From NCBI GenBank assembly GCA_017431365.1, contig JAFRLF010000025.1, positions 1 through 45,383 on the forward strand: a stretch of DNA of 45,383 nucleotides, given 5' to 3'. The translations under genes were made by a program, and so were the position numbers. The notes beneath the pieces are model-generated. The model was not told where the DNA came from. It was given only the letters and a program-made list of their open reading frames with translations, and made no database searches. Every line of letters begins with the position of its first letter. Position 1 is the first letter of the stretch. This DNA is from Clostridia bacterium (GTDB lineage: Bacteria > Bacillota > Clostridia > Christensenellales > Aristaeellaceae). Shown here piece after piece: positions 33,093-41,507 of the stretch.

Positions 33093-33121
33093 TTGACAAA
33101 GCATGAATCCTCGTTTATGCT
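33093..33121 (+). promoter_or_regulatory. Promoter of the AraC regulator gene
   Basis: TTGACA (33093-33098), a 17-base spacer and TATGCT (33116-33121), about 37 bases before the GTG start at 33158. Confidence 0.7.
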
Positions 33122-33157
33122 TTCTTCTGTATCCTCAGAAAGTGGGAGTGAGCGTTC

Positions 33158-34207
33158 GTGAATGAGCCACAGCTTTTGTCAAGGCTTCGCACGCTGAACG
33201 ACAGCGAGATCTTTTATCGCAATTACAGGCTGGCAAAAGCGTCACCGCTCGGTTTTGACGAGTATCTTTCAGGCATCGACCGCGAACAGGTGCGCAGGGA
33301 TAATCTCCTGATACCGGAATGGGCGGATACGATACCGCCGGAATACCTTGAGGACTGGTTCTTTTCCTCCGACAGACGGGAGGGCATTCATGTCTTCAAG
33401 CACAACTGCTACACGCCGGCCATCGCCCATCACCATAATTTCTTTGAAATGTTCATCGTCCTGGAAGGAAAATGCATCCATCAGGTGGGTGAAAACAGGT
33501 CCATCCTCCACAAGGGAGATCTTTGTTTCATTCAGCCAAAGGTAACGCATTCGCTGGATGTCAATGACGAGAGTGTGATCATCGACGTGCTGATCCGCCG
33601 TTCCACCTTCCGCCAGTATTTCTACAGCATCCTGCGCGGAGACAACCTGCTCTCAAACTTCTTTATGAGCACGCTGCTGAGCAAGACCGGCATAGATTAT
33701 CTGCTCTTTCACACCAGGGACGATTTGGATCTGCATTATGCGTTCGTGGAGCTGTGTAGTGAAACCTTTGATCAGGAGGCCTATTATAACGAGCTGATCA
33801 ATGCGGTGGTGACGAAAATCTTCGTCCTGCTTCTCAGGCGGCACATGGCGAGCTGTGAACTGCCGGCAGATCAACCGGCGGATTCGGACGCGGCCATTCG
33901 CTTTGTGCGTTACATTCAGGATCACGCGTCGGAAATCACGCTGACACAGCTGGCGGAAGCGTTTCACTATTCGCCGGAGCACGCTTCCCGCATGATCAAG
34001 CATACCACCGGACAGACGTTTACTCAGCTGCTGACCAGCATCCGCCTGGAGAACGCCAAGCAATTGCTGAGAGACACATCCATAAATGTATTGGATATTG
34101 CGATACAGATCGGCTATGAGGGCAGTGATCAATTCATACGGGCCTTCAGAAAATACAGCGCGACGACGCCCAGCGAATACAGGCGCAGGTATCAAGAGTC
34201 GAAATGA
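33158..34207 (+). CDS. AraC-family transcriptional regulator with cupin sensor domain
   Basis: A 349-residue regulator with GTG start. An N-terminal cupin-like sugar-sensing domain spans about 80-170 (YTPAIAHHHNFFEMFIVLEG, HKGDLCFIQPKVTHSLDV). The C-terminal pair of helix-turn-helix motifs (about 245-345) includes ITLTQLAEAFHYSPEHASRMIKHTTGQTF and INVLDIAIQIGYEGSDQFIRAFRKYSATTPSEYRR. Such proteins activate sugar-use operons when bound to their ligand. It is divergent from the ribose-type transporter/GH78-like operon, its most likely target. The response regulator gene starts 32 bases later, so the three regulatory genes may form one transcript. Confidence 0.92.
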   Translation: MNEPQLLSRLRTLNDSEIFYRNYRLAKASPLGFDEYLSGIDREQVRRDNLLIPEWADTIPPEYLEDWFFSSDRREGIHVFKHNCYTPAIAHHHNFFEMFIVLEGKCIHQVGENRSILHKGDLCFIQPKVTHSLDVNDESVIIDVLIRRSTFRQYFYSILRGDNLLSNFFMSTLLSKTGIDYLLFHTRDDLDLHYAFVELCSETFDQEAYYNELINAVVTKIFVLLLRRHMASCELPADQPADSDAAIRFVRYIQDHASEITLTQLAEAFHYSPEHASRMIKHTTGQTFTQLLTSIRLENAKQLLRDTSINVLDIAIQIGYEGSDQFIRAFRKYSATTPSEYRRRYQESK

Positions 34208-34239
34208 GCGCAAATCCGAGAAAGACGTGGAGGCGTGAT

Positions 34240-35655
34240 ATGTATACGGCCTTGATCGCTGAAGACGAACTCCTGGTTCGCATGGGGATTGCCAGTTCTG
34301 TTCCGTGGGAGGAGTACAATATCCGCCTCGTGGGCGTCGCGGAGAATGGAATTCAGGCCCTGCAGCTTTACAGGGAACATCATCCGGACATCGTGATCAC
34401 CGACGTCCGCATGCCGCAGCTCAGCGGCCTTGAACTGATACAGGCCATTCGTTCCGAAAGTCTGAGCTGTTTTGTCATAATTGTCACGAACGTGGACGAT
34501 GACAGAACGATCAACATAGCAAGGATGTTCGGCGTTTCCGACATTCTCTTCAAGGCGTCCATGAAACAGACCGATATCATGCTGGCCGTGAAGAGGGCAT
34601 GCGATGAACTGGCGAATAAGGACAGCGCCCATACTAAGGACATGTCCGAACACGAAATGTGGGCAGCCTTTCTGATAAAACGTGAACGCGCGCAAGAGAT
34701 ACCCTACGGCGTTTTCGGTTTTGCGTCTTTTGTAATCCGGCCTGCGGGAAACGCGCCTCGTCACCTGGGGCAGGAGTTCGAAGACGCGCTTCGCGAGCGC
34801 ATCGGAAGTTCGGAGCAGTGCGTTTCCGTGTCAGAAGGCAACAGGGTATACCTGATCTTCAAGACGCCCGTTCAGGAGCAGGAAGGCGAGGCGCTGATCC
34901 GCGACGCGATTGGCCGCTTCCGTCTAAGTCACAGCGTATGCGTAAGCGCTGCGTGCGCCTTTGCGACGCTTGAGATCGCTCAGCTGAAGAGGCTGATGGA
35001 AAAGATTGAAAGGATAGGCCTGGAATCGCCTTTTTACGAAGGAAGCGTCCTGATTCTGTCGTCTGACGGTGAATATGTACACGGGAGGCTCGCGGAGCTT
35101 AAGAGGACTTTGGCTCGATTCGCCCTGTCGGGGAGAAAAGTGCGCGGTCTGCAGACTTGCGTCACGGCCCTCAATGAATATCCGGGAAGACTGACAGATG
35201 GCGGCGAAGCTGTCGTGGAACGGGGCCGCGCTTTACTGAGCCTGATCGGAGACGACGGAAATCACGCGACCTTTGACAGACAGGTCGAAGCCGTTTGCTC
35301 GGCGCTGGAGAATTATCTGGAAAAGCTGAAAAAGAAAATCCGTCCGGAAATCCTGAGGGTTGTGAATTACCTTGAAGAGAATCTTTCCGGGGAGCTTCCG
35401 CTGGCCGAAGTCGCGGAGAAGCTGGGCTTCAACGCCTCTTATTTTTCACGCCTCTTCAAGCGTGAGATGGGCTGTACGTATTCGGAATATCTGACGGAGC
35501 TTCGCATTCAGCGCGCGAAGATGCTTTTACTGGAGACGAAGATGTCTGTTCAGGCCATTTCCGAGGAATGCGGTTTTTCTGAAATTTCCTATTTTTCTTA
35601 TCGGTTCAAACTGATGACCGGAATAACGCCGATGCAATGGAGAAATCAGCAATGA
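34240..35655 (+). CDS. Response regulator with AraC-type output domain (YesN type)
   Basis: A 471-residue response regulator. The receiver domain (1-120) has the acidic pair Asp9/Glu10, phosphoacceptor Asp55 (VITDVRMP), Thr83 and Lys105. A middle region of about 230 residues without recognised motifs follows. The C-terminal AraC DNA-binding domain (about 370-471) contains LPLAEVAEKLGFNASYFSRLFK and MSVQAISEECGFSEISYFSYRFK. Start set at 34240 because GGAGG lies 6 bases upstream; the frame extends to 34204 where ATG overlaps the AraC stop. It overlaps the kinase start by ATGA. Expected to activate the CUT1 operon beginning at 37611. Confidence 0.93.
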   Translation: MYTALIAEDELLVRMGIASSVPWEEYNIRLVGVAENGIQALQLYREHHPDIVITDVRMPQLSGLELIQAIRSESLSCFVIIVTNVDDDRTINIARMFGVSDILFKASMKQTDIMLAVKRACDELANKDSAHTKDMSEHEMWAAFLIKRERAQEIPYGVFGFASFVIRPAGNAPRHLGQEFEDALRERIGSSEQCVSVSEGNRVYLIFKTPVQEQEGEALIRDAIGRFRLSHSVCVSAACAFATLEIAQLKRLMEKIERIGLESPFYEGSVLILSSDGEYVHGRLAELKRTLARFALSGRKVRGLQTCVTALNEYPGRLTDGGEAVVERGRALLSLIGDDGNHATFDRQVEAVCSALENYLEKLKKKIRPEILRVVNYLEENLSGELPLAEVAEKLGFNASYFSRLFKREMGCTYSEYLTELRIQRAKMLLLETKMSVQAISEECGFSEISYFSYRFKLMTGITPMQWRNQQ

Positions 35656-37418
35656 AACATATCCTGAGTTCACTGAAATTCCATATTCTGATGCCAGTTG
35701 TTCTGATCGCGCTGGTGAACACGCTTCTTGTTACGATGCTGGTGACCGGCCTTTACACCAACGCAATTCTGAAACAGGAAAACGAAAGCACGAAATCGCA
35801 GTTTTCGATCATTGGAAACGCGCTGGAGGAAACGCTGAATACGGTGCAGCGATTCTCTTTTTCGTCCATGCTGGATGAAAGCATTACGGTCTACGCGTCA
35901 AATCGTTTTGCCAAAAGGCCTGACGCTATTGCGGCAAAATATGACTGTTTGAAGACCATAAAGGAAATAATGGTTCAACAGAAGGAAGTCTACGGCGTTT
36001 TGTTCATGCGTTCAGACCATAGTCTTTTTGGCTCCGTGCGCTACAGGAACTATTTTGTCGATGAACCGACGGATATTATCTTCTCTCCTGAAATGATCCG
36101 GCAGATCGACTCTATGACAGCCAATTCTATCTGGTTAGGCCCGATTACCGGTCAGGAGCTGTATGCCATCAAACTATCGTCCTCAAAATACCCTGAGAAT
36201 ATCATTGCGGGCGTGCAGAAGGTCAGCAACGAGCGTTATGGCTCCAGATATATTATAACGTTGATTGAATCCTCAACGATCGCGAATTTCCTGTCCCTGA
36301 TAGCGGATAACAATAGCAGTGTCTATATGATAACGTCAGAGGGAAGCGTTATAGCGCATGTCGGTTCAAAAGAGCAGGTTTCCGAAGAAAGCATCCGCAT
36401 GGCACTTGAGAATGAGTCCAGCGGGCATATTATACAGAACTCAGACAGGCATTCTCTGTTCGCCTATACGAGCGCTCTGCCCGGCCATGACTGGTATTTT
36501 GTGAAAGAAATGCCCATGCAGTATTACGATCAGACTGTGCGGCAGCTCCGCACGATGGTGTGGGGCGGCGCGATTGTACTTCTTGCGCTGTCACTGTTGT
36601 TTTATTTCAGATGGATACGCGGATTTATGAGAACATTTACCGCATTAAAGGAAGGCATTATCCGCATCAAGGAAGGATATATCAATACGACGATCGACAG
36701 GGAATTCTCCATCAGCGAGTTTGAAGAAATCAGAGGCGAATTCAACCGGCTGAATATGACGCTGACGGGAATGATGGAGAATACGAGGGAATTGGAACGA
36801 ATGCAGCTGGAGCTGGAAATGCGCAACCTGCGGACGCAGATTTCGCCGCACATGGTGTTCAACTCTCTGACCGCAATCCGATGGTACGCGATCGGCAAAG
36901 GTGATGTCGAAGTCTCTGATATGCTGGCGGAGCTTTCGGAAATGTTAAGGCCGGTTCTGCGTGAATGGCATACGATGTGGACCTTGCGCGAGGAAATGAG
37001 CCATCTCAGCCATTACGCCAATCTGCTTGACATCCGCTTCGGGAACAATTTCAGAATGGATATTGATATTCCGGAAGCGATGTATGATATGCCGTTGCCG
37101 CGGTTTTCGATTCAGCCATTGGTAGAAAATGCGTGCGAACATGGCAGCATTCCCAATGAGAAAATGCTCGTGCGCATCAGCGCGCGTAAAGAAGGGACCA
37201 TCGTAAATATTCGCGTTGAAAACAACGGACGCACCATCACGGATGAGGAGATCGGCCACATTTCCGAGATGCTCAGAACAGGAGAGACCGGCCAGCATAT
37301 CGGTCTGTACAACGTCTTCAGGCGTGTGCGCATGTGCATGGGAGAGCAGAGCGGACTGGACGTCCAAAGGCCGGAAGAGGGCGGCACAGCAATCTGTATT
37401 TGGTGGAAATTCCAATAA
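35652..37418 (+). CDS. Sensor histidine kinase, YesM type
   Basis: A 588-residue membrane kinase. The first membrane segment is at about 10-35 (FHILMPVVLIALVNTLLVTML) and the second near residues 298-316 (GAIVLLALSLLFYF). They enclose an extracellular sensing domain of about 260 residues. A HAMP-like linker precedes the His_kinase motif QISPHMVFNSLTAIRWY with phosphoacceptor candidate His400. The ATP-binding N box is QPLVENACEHGS, and GLYNVFRRVRMCMG supplies the later G-type region. Start at 35652 follows GGAG and overlaps the response-regulator stop. The DNA here appears more A/T rich than the first half of the window. A terminator follows at 37434. Confidence 0.93.
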   Translation: MKHILSSLKFHILMPVVLIALVNTLLVTMLVTGLYTNAILKQENESTKSQFSIIGNALEETLNTVQRFSFSSMLDESITVYASNRFAKRPDAIAAKYDCLKTIKEIMVQQKEVYGVLFMRSDHSLFGSVRYRNYFVDEPTDIIFSPEMIRQIDSMTANSIWLGPITGQELYAIKLSSSKYPENIIAGVQKVSNERYGSRYIITLIESSTIANFLSLIADNNSSVYMITSEGSVIAHVGSKEQVSEESIRMALENESSGHIIQNSDRHSLFAYTSALPGHDWYFVKEMPMQYYDQTVRQLRTMVWGGAIVLLALSLLFYFRWIRGFMRTFTALKEGIIRIKEGYINTTIDREFSISEFEEIRGEFNRLNMTLTGMMENTRELERMQLELEMRNLRTQISPHMVFNSLTAIRWYAIGKGDVEVSDMLAELSEMLRPVLREWHTMWTLREEMSHLSHYANLLDIRFGNNFRMDIDIPEAMYDMPLPRFSIQPLVENACEHGSIPNEKMLVRISARKEGTIVNIRVENNGRTITDEEIGHISEMLRTGETGQHIGLYNVFRRVRMCMGEQSGLDVQRPEEGGTAICIWWKFQ

Positions 37419-37433
37419 TGATAATATCATTTT

Positions 37434-37460
37434 GCCCGCTTCGGCGGGCATTTTTATTTT
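37434..37460 (+). terminator. Intrinsic terminator after the two-component genes
   Basis: GCCCGC (37434-37439) pairs with GCGGGC (37444-37449) around a TTCG tetraloop, followed by ATTTTTATTTTT. Textbook form. Confidence 0.92.
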
Positions 37461-37549
37461 TGGAAGGTCGTGGGACCGAAAACTGGCGGAAAAGGTAAGA
37501 AAAATGAAAAAAGAGGTCATGAAATTGAATTACCGGCAAAAACTGTTGA

Positions 37550-37558
37550 TGATATAAT
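37550..37558 (+). promoter_or_regulatory. Extended -10 promoter of the second CUT1 operon
   Basis: TGATATAAT: an extended -10 element with TATAAT at 37553-37558. No good -35 box is found at the proper distance, which suits activation by the YesN-type regulator encoded just upstream. Confidence 0.6.
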
Positions 37559-37610
37559 TAACACAAATGAACTCTTTGTATGAAGCGGACTGAGAAAAAG
37601 AGGAAAAAAC

Positions 37611-38525
37611 ATGAACAATGCTGTGGGAAAGCGAATTGCTGCATCAAAACCCAGAAAAGACTGGACCTTGCTTCTGATGCTGTTGCCGGTCATTGCGTTT
37701 ATCATCTTGTTTTGCTATGTGCCCCTGGCGGGCTGGTATTTGGCGTTGATAGAGTATATTCCCGGAAAGCCAATTCTGGAATGCGAATTCGTCGGCCTGA
37801 AGAACTTCAGGTCACTGTTTGCGAATCCGGCCTTTTTCCGCGCTCTTAAAAACACGCTGATCTACTCCAGCATCAAATACGTTTTTCTCCTGCTGCCGCC
37901 GGTTTTCGCGATTCTGCTGAATGAAATCAACAGCAAGGGCTACAAGCGCGTTGTTCAGACTGTTACAACGCTTCCGCACTTTATCAGTTGGGTTATTATC
38001 TACGGTCTCTGCTATGCGCTCTTTTCTTCCGAAGGGCCTGTCAATCAGGTCCTGGCGCACTTTGGCACCTCTCAAAAGCTGCTGACGAACAAGAACGCGG
38101 TTTATGCTTTTCAAAGCGTGCTGCATCTCTGGAAAACGCTGGGATGGAATGCCATCATTTATCTCGCAGCTATCGCCGGTATTGATCAGACGCTGTACGA
38201 AGCGGCTGAGATCGATGGCGCGGGCAAGTTCAGGCAGGCGCTTCATATTACCGTCCCTGGCATTCTGCCTACGATGTTCGTTCTCCTTCTGTTGGGCATA
38301 GCCGACCTCGTCAGCAACGGCATGGATCAGTATTATGTCTTTCAGAATTCCATTGTTTACAACAAACTCGAAACGCTTGAAATGTACACCTATAAGCAGG
38401 GCCTCAAGCTGCAGGACTATTCCTACGCGACGGCTATCGGCATTTTTAAATCCGTAATAAGTATCACGCTGCTGTTCGTAACCAATTACTTCGCGAAGAA
38501 AATCAGGGGCGAATCAATTGTCTGA
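37611..38525 (+). CDS. CUT1-family sugar ABC transporter permease (LplB type), second system
   Basis: A 304-residue membrane protein with six predicted segments. The first is LLLMLLPVIAFIILFCYVPLAGWYLALIEY in broad form. The EAA loop reads EAAEIDGAGKFRQALHITVPG. GLKNFRSLFANPAFFRALKNTL is the conserved region before the channel helices. AAGAGGAAAAAAC precedes the start. It heads a permease/permease/binding-protein operon directly downstream of a two-component system, a usual YesMN-controlled arrangement. No ATPase gene is present. Confidence 0.92.
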   Translation: MNNAVGKRIAASKPRKDWTLLLMLLPVIAFIILFCYVPLAGWYLALIEYIPGKPILECEFVGLKNFRSLFANPAFFRALKNTLIYSSIKYVFLLLPPVFAILLNEINSKGYKRVVQTVTTLPHFISWVIIYGLCYALFSSEGPVNQVLAHFGTSQKLLTNKNAVYAFQSVLHLWKTLGWNAIIYLAAIAGIDQTLYEAAEIDGAGKFRQALHITVPGILPTMFVLLLLGIADLVSNGMDQYYVFQNSIVYNKLETLEMYTYKQGLKLQDYSYATAIGIFKSVISITLLFVTNYFAKKIRGESIV

Positions 38526-38542
38526 GAAAGGAGGAATGCAAT

Positions 38543-39448
38543 ATGCCGCAAACCAGGAACAAGATTGAAGTCGGCTTAAGTCGAAAGGTGTTCGTCATAT
38601 GCAATACGCTGTTGTTTGCTCTTCTGCTGTTCGTCTGCTTTTATCCGTTGTGGTACGTATTTATCCAATCGCTCTCTGATAGCAACAGAGCGACGCAGGC
38701 GCTTATCCTCCCGGTTGGCCTGACGCTTGATAATTATGTGCAGCTGATACAGATGCCGGAAATATTCAACGCCTTCATCGTCTCCATTCTCAGAACAGTG
38801 ATCGGAACCGCGGGCACCGTATTCTGCTGCATGTACGCCGGCTACCTGTTTACGAAAGAAACGCTTCCGTTCCGGAAATTCTGGTATCGCATGCTGGTGA
38901 TCACCATGTATGTCGGCGGCGGTTTGATTCCGACGTATCTCGTCTATAAGTCCTACGGTCTTCTGAATACGTTCGGTGTCTATGTCATTCCCTCGCTGAT
39001 CGGCGCTTACTACGTCATTCTGATCAAAACATTCGTGGAGCAGCTGCCCAGCTCGCTGGTGGAAAGCGCAAAGATTGATGGTGCGAGTGAGATGCGCGTA
39101 TTTGTCAGCATCATTCTGCCGCTTTCGCTGCCCATTGCCGCGACGATCGCCATTTACTGCACCAACGGTCAGTGGAACTCTTGGTTTGACAATCAGCTGT
39201 ACACAGTTACTGACAAAAACCTCACCACTCTCCAATTTCTGCTTTACAACTATCTGAACAAGGCTGAAAAGCTGATTGAGAAAATGGAAGAGCAGGGCGC
39301 TACGTCCGATGAAGTCGCTCGTTTGATGACGCCTCGTGGAATCAAGATGACCGTTACGATGATCTCGGTCATTCCGATCATGTGCGTATATCCCTTCATG
39401 CAGCGGTATCTGATCAAGGGCATCATGATCGGCGCTATCAAGGGATAA
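38543..39448 (+). CDS. CUT1-family sugar ABC transporter permease (YtcP type), second system
   Basis: A 301-residue permease beginning 17 bases after its partner, with GAAAGGAGG as ribosome binding site. The first membrane segment is VICNTLLFALLLFVCFYPLW. The EAA loop is ESAKIDGASEMRVFVSIILP, and the protein ends YLIKGIMIGAIKG, the same type of C-terminus as the first system. TWO charged stretches near 240-260 (KAEKLIEKMEEQGATSDE) form an extra loop before the last helix. It forms the channel with the gene before it. Confidence 0.92.
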   Translation: MPQTRNKIEVGLSRKVFVICNTLLFALLLFVCFYPLWYVFIQSLSDSNRATQALILPVGLTLDNYVQLIQMPEIFNAFIVSILRTVIGTAGTVFCCMYAGYLFTKETLPFRKFWYRMLVITMYVGGGLIPTYLVYKSYGLLNTFGVYVIPSLIGAYYVILIKTFVEQLPSSLVESAKIDGASEMRVFVSIILPLSLPIAATIAIYCTNGQWNSWFDNQLYTVTDKNLTTLQFLLYNYLNKAEKLIEKMEEQGATSDEVARLMTPRGIKMTVTMISVIPIMCVYPFMQRYLIKGIMIGAIKG

Positions 39449-39459
39449 AAATGATTATC

Positions 39460-39478
39460 ACTCTCAGAAAATGAGAGT
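39460..39478 (+). promoter_or_regulatory. Short hairpin between permease and binding-protein genes
   Basis: ACTCTCA (39460-39466) pairs perfectly with TGAGAGT (39472-39478) around GAAAA. It is located 22 bases before the binding-protein start and resembles the hairpins at 12276-12295 and 30436-30451. Confidence 0.6.
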
Positions 39479-39500
39479 AATATTATAAGGAGGTTATCCC

Positions 39501-41213
39501 ATGAGAAAGCTTTTGTCCCTTTCCCTCGTACTGATGCTGGTGATGAGCGCATTCACCGTATCCGTTGCCGAAGAACCGACTGTGCTGACCATCTATACCA
39601 GGGGCAGCAGCACCAACATTGGCACCGGCGTCTTTGCTGAAGCTGAAAAGCGCCTGAATGTCAAGCTTGAGTACACCTACTTCGACGACGACTCTTTCGC
39701 GGCCATGCTTGCCGGCGGCGATCTGGGCGATATCATTCTTTCCGGCGAAGATATTCCGTCCATGCTCGCTTCCGGTCTGGCGTTGGATGTCAACCCTTAC
39801 ATTGACGAGCATATGCCCAATCTGAAGATCGGAGCCGCGGATGCTGCCATGAACGTCTGCCGTGAGCTCATGTCCCCTGACGGCGGTTTGTATCTGATCC
39901 CCACTGTCGTCGGCCTGCATCTGCCCATTGTCGGCGGTCTTGATCCCCGCGTTTACCGCGGCTATGTTGTCCGCTGGGACTACTACAAGGAGCTGGGCTG
40001 CCCTGAGATCAACAACGACGATGATTACATCGCTGTTCTGCAGCAGATGCTGGAGAATCATCCCACCAACGAGGACGGCACCCCCAACCTGCTGTACGGC
40101 TGCAGGAGCGGCGCGTTCAACATGGGCGCGTATCGCGCGGCGTTCAAAGGCGATGTTGCCCTGAATCCCTGGGGCAATTACCAGTATAACAGCAACATCT
40201 ATACCAACGAAGTCTACGATGGCTATCTGGATGTTGAGCATTCCGGCTACTGGAACAACATGGTCTTCCTGAACAAGATCTATCGCCTTGGCTTGCTGGA
40301 TGAGGACTGCTTCACCATGACCAGTGATGAATACAGAGCAAAGCTGTCCGCCGGCCGGTACATGGGCGTGATGGATGCCAATGACGCGCTTTACCAGGCG
40401 CACGTCGAGGAAGATCCCAATACCGATATAACCTACATGGTCGTTCCCAGCAAGAACATGGTCAACTATGCCAACATCAATCTGATCCTGGGCAACATGC
40501 CTTACAACTACATGATGATCTCCAAGAACAGTAAGAACATCGAAGCGGCTTGTTCTTTCATCAATCTGATGTATGATCTGGACTTCATGCGGTTCGCGTA
40601 TTCCGGCGAACAGGGAGTTGATTGGGACTACGATGAAGACGGCGTTCCTCACATGACTGAAACCGCGATCCAGGAGATCGCCAGACAGGATCCCAAGTGG
40701 GCTAATGGCGAAGGCAATGGCGGCCATGGCATTCGTGTCAACAACCTCTTTGGTTACAACCCTGCTGTTCTGCATACCGACGGCTATCCGCTGATGCTGA
40801 CCATGCAGAGGGAGACCGCGATTGCGGCTCAGCAGCCCCGCATGCTGGAGATCTGCAAGGCCTACAATGTCGAATACTACGCAGACGCCTACGCTGCTGT
40901 TGAAAAGGACTTCCGCAATGATATGGGCGACACGATCGCGTCCCTCATCAATACTCCTCTCGATGACCGCCGCATCCTTGAGGCTTGCCAGGACGTCCTC
41001 GAAGCCGGTCTGGCGCCCATGATCATGAGCGAGTCTGACGAGGAATTCGCCGCGAATCAGGCTGAAATCCTGGCTGAGATCGAAGCTCTGGGTGAGGCTG
41101 AAGTGTTTGAACGCTATAAGGTTGAATTCGACAGAGTCAAGGATATCATGATCCCGCAGCAGATCGCGGCGCAGCACGCCAACGGCCTTGAACTCTATCC
41201 CGGCCTGGAGTAA
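39501..41213 (+). CDS. Extracellular oligosaccharide-binding protein, second CUT1 system
   Basis: A 570-residue secreted protein. The signal peptide MRKLLSLSLVLMLVMSAFTVSVA is followed by EEPTVLTIY, with an SVA signal-peptidase-I site and no cysteine at all, so it is not a lipoprotein. The mature protein is a long LplA/YtcQ-like binding protein (AMLAGGDLGDIILSGEDIP, YVVRWDYYKELGCPEINN, CSFINLMYDLDFM). GGAGG precedes the start. Codon use is strongly biased compared with the more A/T-rich regulatory genes upstream, consistent with high expression. A terminator follows at 41253. How it remains at the cell surface without a lipid anchor is unclear. Confidence 0.92.
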   Translation: MRKLLSLSLVLMLVMSAFTVSVAEEPTVLTIYTRGSSTNIGTGVFAEAEKRLNVKLEYTYFDDDSFAAMLAGGDLGDIILSGEDIPSMLASGLALDVNPYIDEHMPNLKIGAADAAMNVCRELMSPDGGLYLIPTVVGLHLPIVGGLDPRVYRGYVVRWDYYKELGCPEINNDDDYIAVLQQMLENHPTNEDGTPNLLYGCRSGAFNMGAYRAAFKGDVALNPWGNYQYNSNIYTNEVYDGYLDVEHSGYWNNMVFLNKIYRLGLLDEDCFTMTSDEYRAKLSAGRYMGVMDANDALYQAHVEEDPNTDITYMVVPSKNMVNYANINLILGNMPYNYMMISKNSKNIEAACSFINLMYDLDFMRFAYSGEQGVDWDYDEDGVPHMTETAIQEIARQDPKWANGEGNGGHGIRVNNLFGYNPAVLHTDGYPLMLTMQRETAIAAQQPRMLEICKAYNVEYYADAYAAVEKDFRNDMGDTIASLINTPLDDRRILEACQDVLEAGLAPMIMSESDEEFAANQAEILAEIEALGEAEVFERYKVEFDRVKDIMIPQQIAAQHANGLELYPGLE

Positions 41214-41252
41214 TGACTGGTCGCTCATAAGAGTCGTCTGACTGAGCGTTTT

Positions 41253-41282
41253 GCCGCCGTCCAGTATCGTCTGGATGGCGGC
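41253..41282 (+). terminator. Hairpin terminator after the second CUT1 operon
   Basis: GCCGCCGTCCAG (41253-41264) pairs with CTGGATGGCGGC (41271-41282, one wobble) around TATCGT, followed by a short TATTTGTT tract. Confidence 0.75.
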
Positions 41283-41409
41283 TATTTGTTGCCGCGCGAT
41301 TCAGCTGAACGGTTTCGGTTTCAGAGCGTTGCTCATTTCTCGCGTTTTGGGGTACAGGGGCGGCGAGACAGGTATTTAAGAAGAAACCAGGTAACATTAA
41401 AGATTGCGC

Positions 41410-41438
41410 TTGCGCGATTGATCTGATGGTCGTATAAT
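41410..41438 (+). promoter_or_regulatory. Promoter of the nitroreductase gene
   Basis: TTGCGC (41410-41415), a 17-base spacer and TATAAT (41433-41438). Between the terminator at 41282 and this promoter I see nothing else recognisable. Confidence 0.6.
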
Positions 41439-41507
41439 TAAATTGCTGGACAGTGGGATATCGTCAGAAGGTTTTATTCTAAACCAATAAATGAGGAGGG
41501 CACCAAT

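Noticed and set aside
39483..41228. Long minus-strand frame opposite the second CUT1 binding protein, and a similar one at 12330-13823 opposite the first
   Set aside because: Both are shadows caused by strong codon bias in highly expressed genes; the plus-strand proteins have signal peptides and family motifs.
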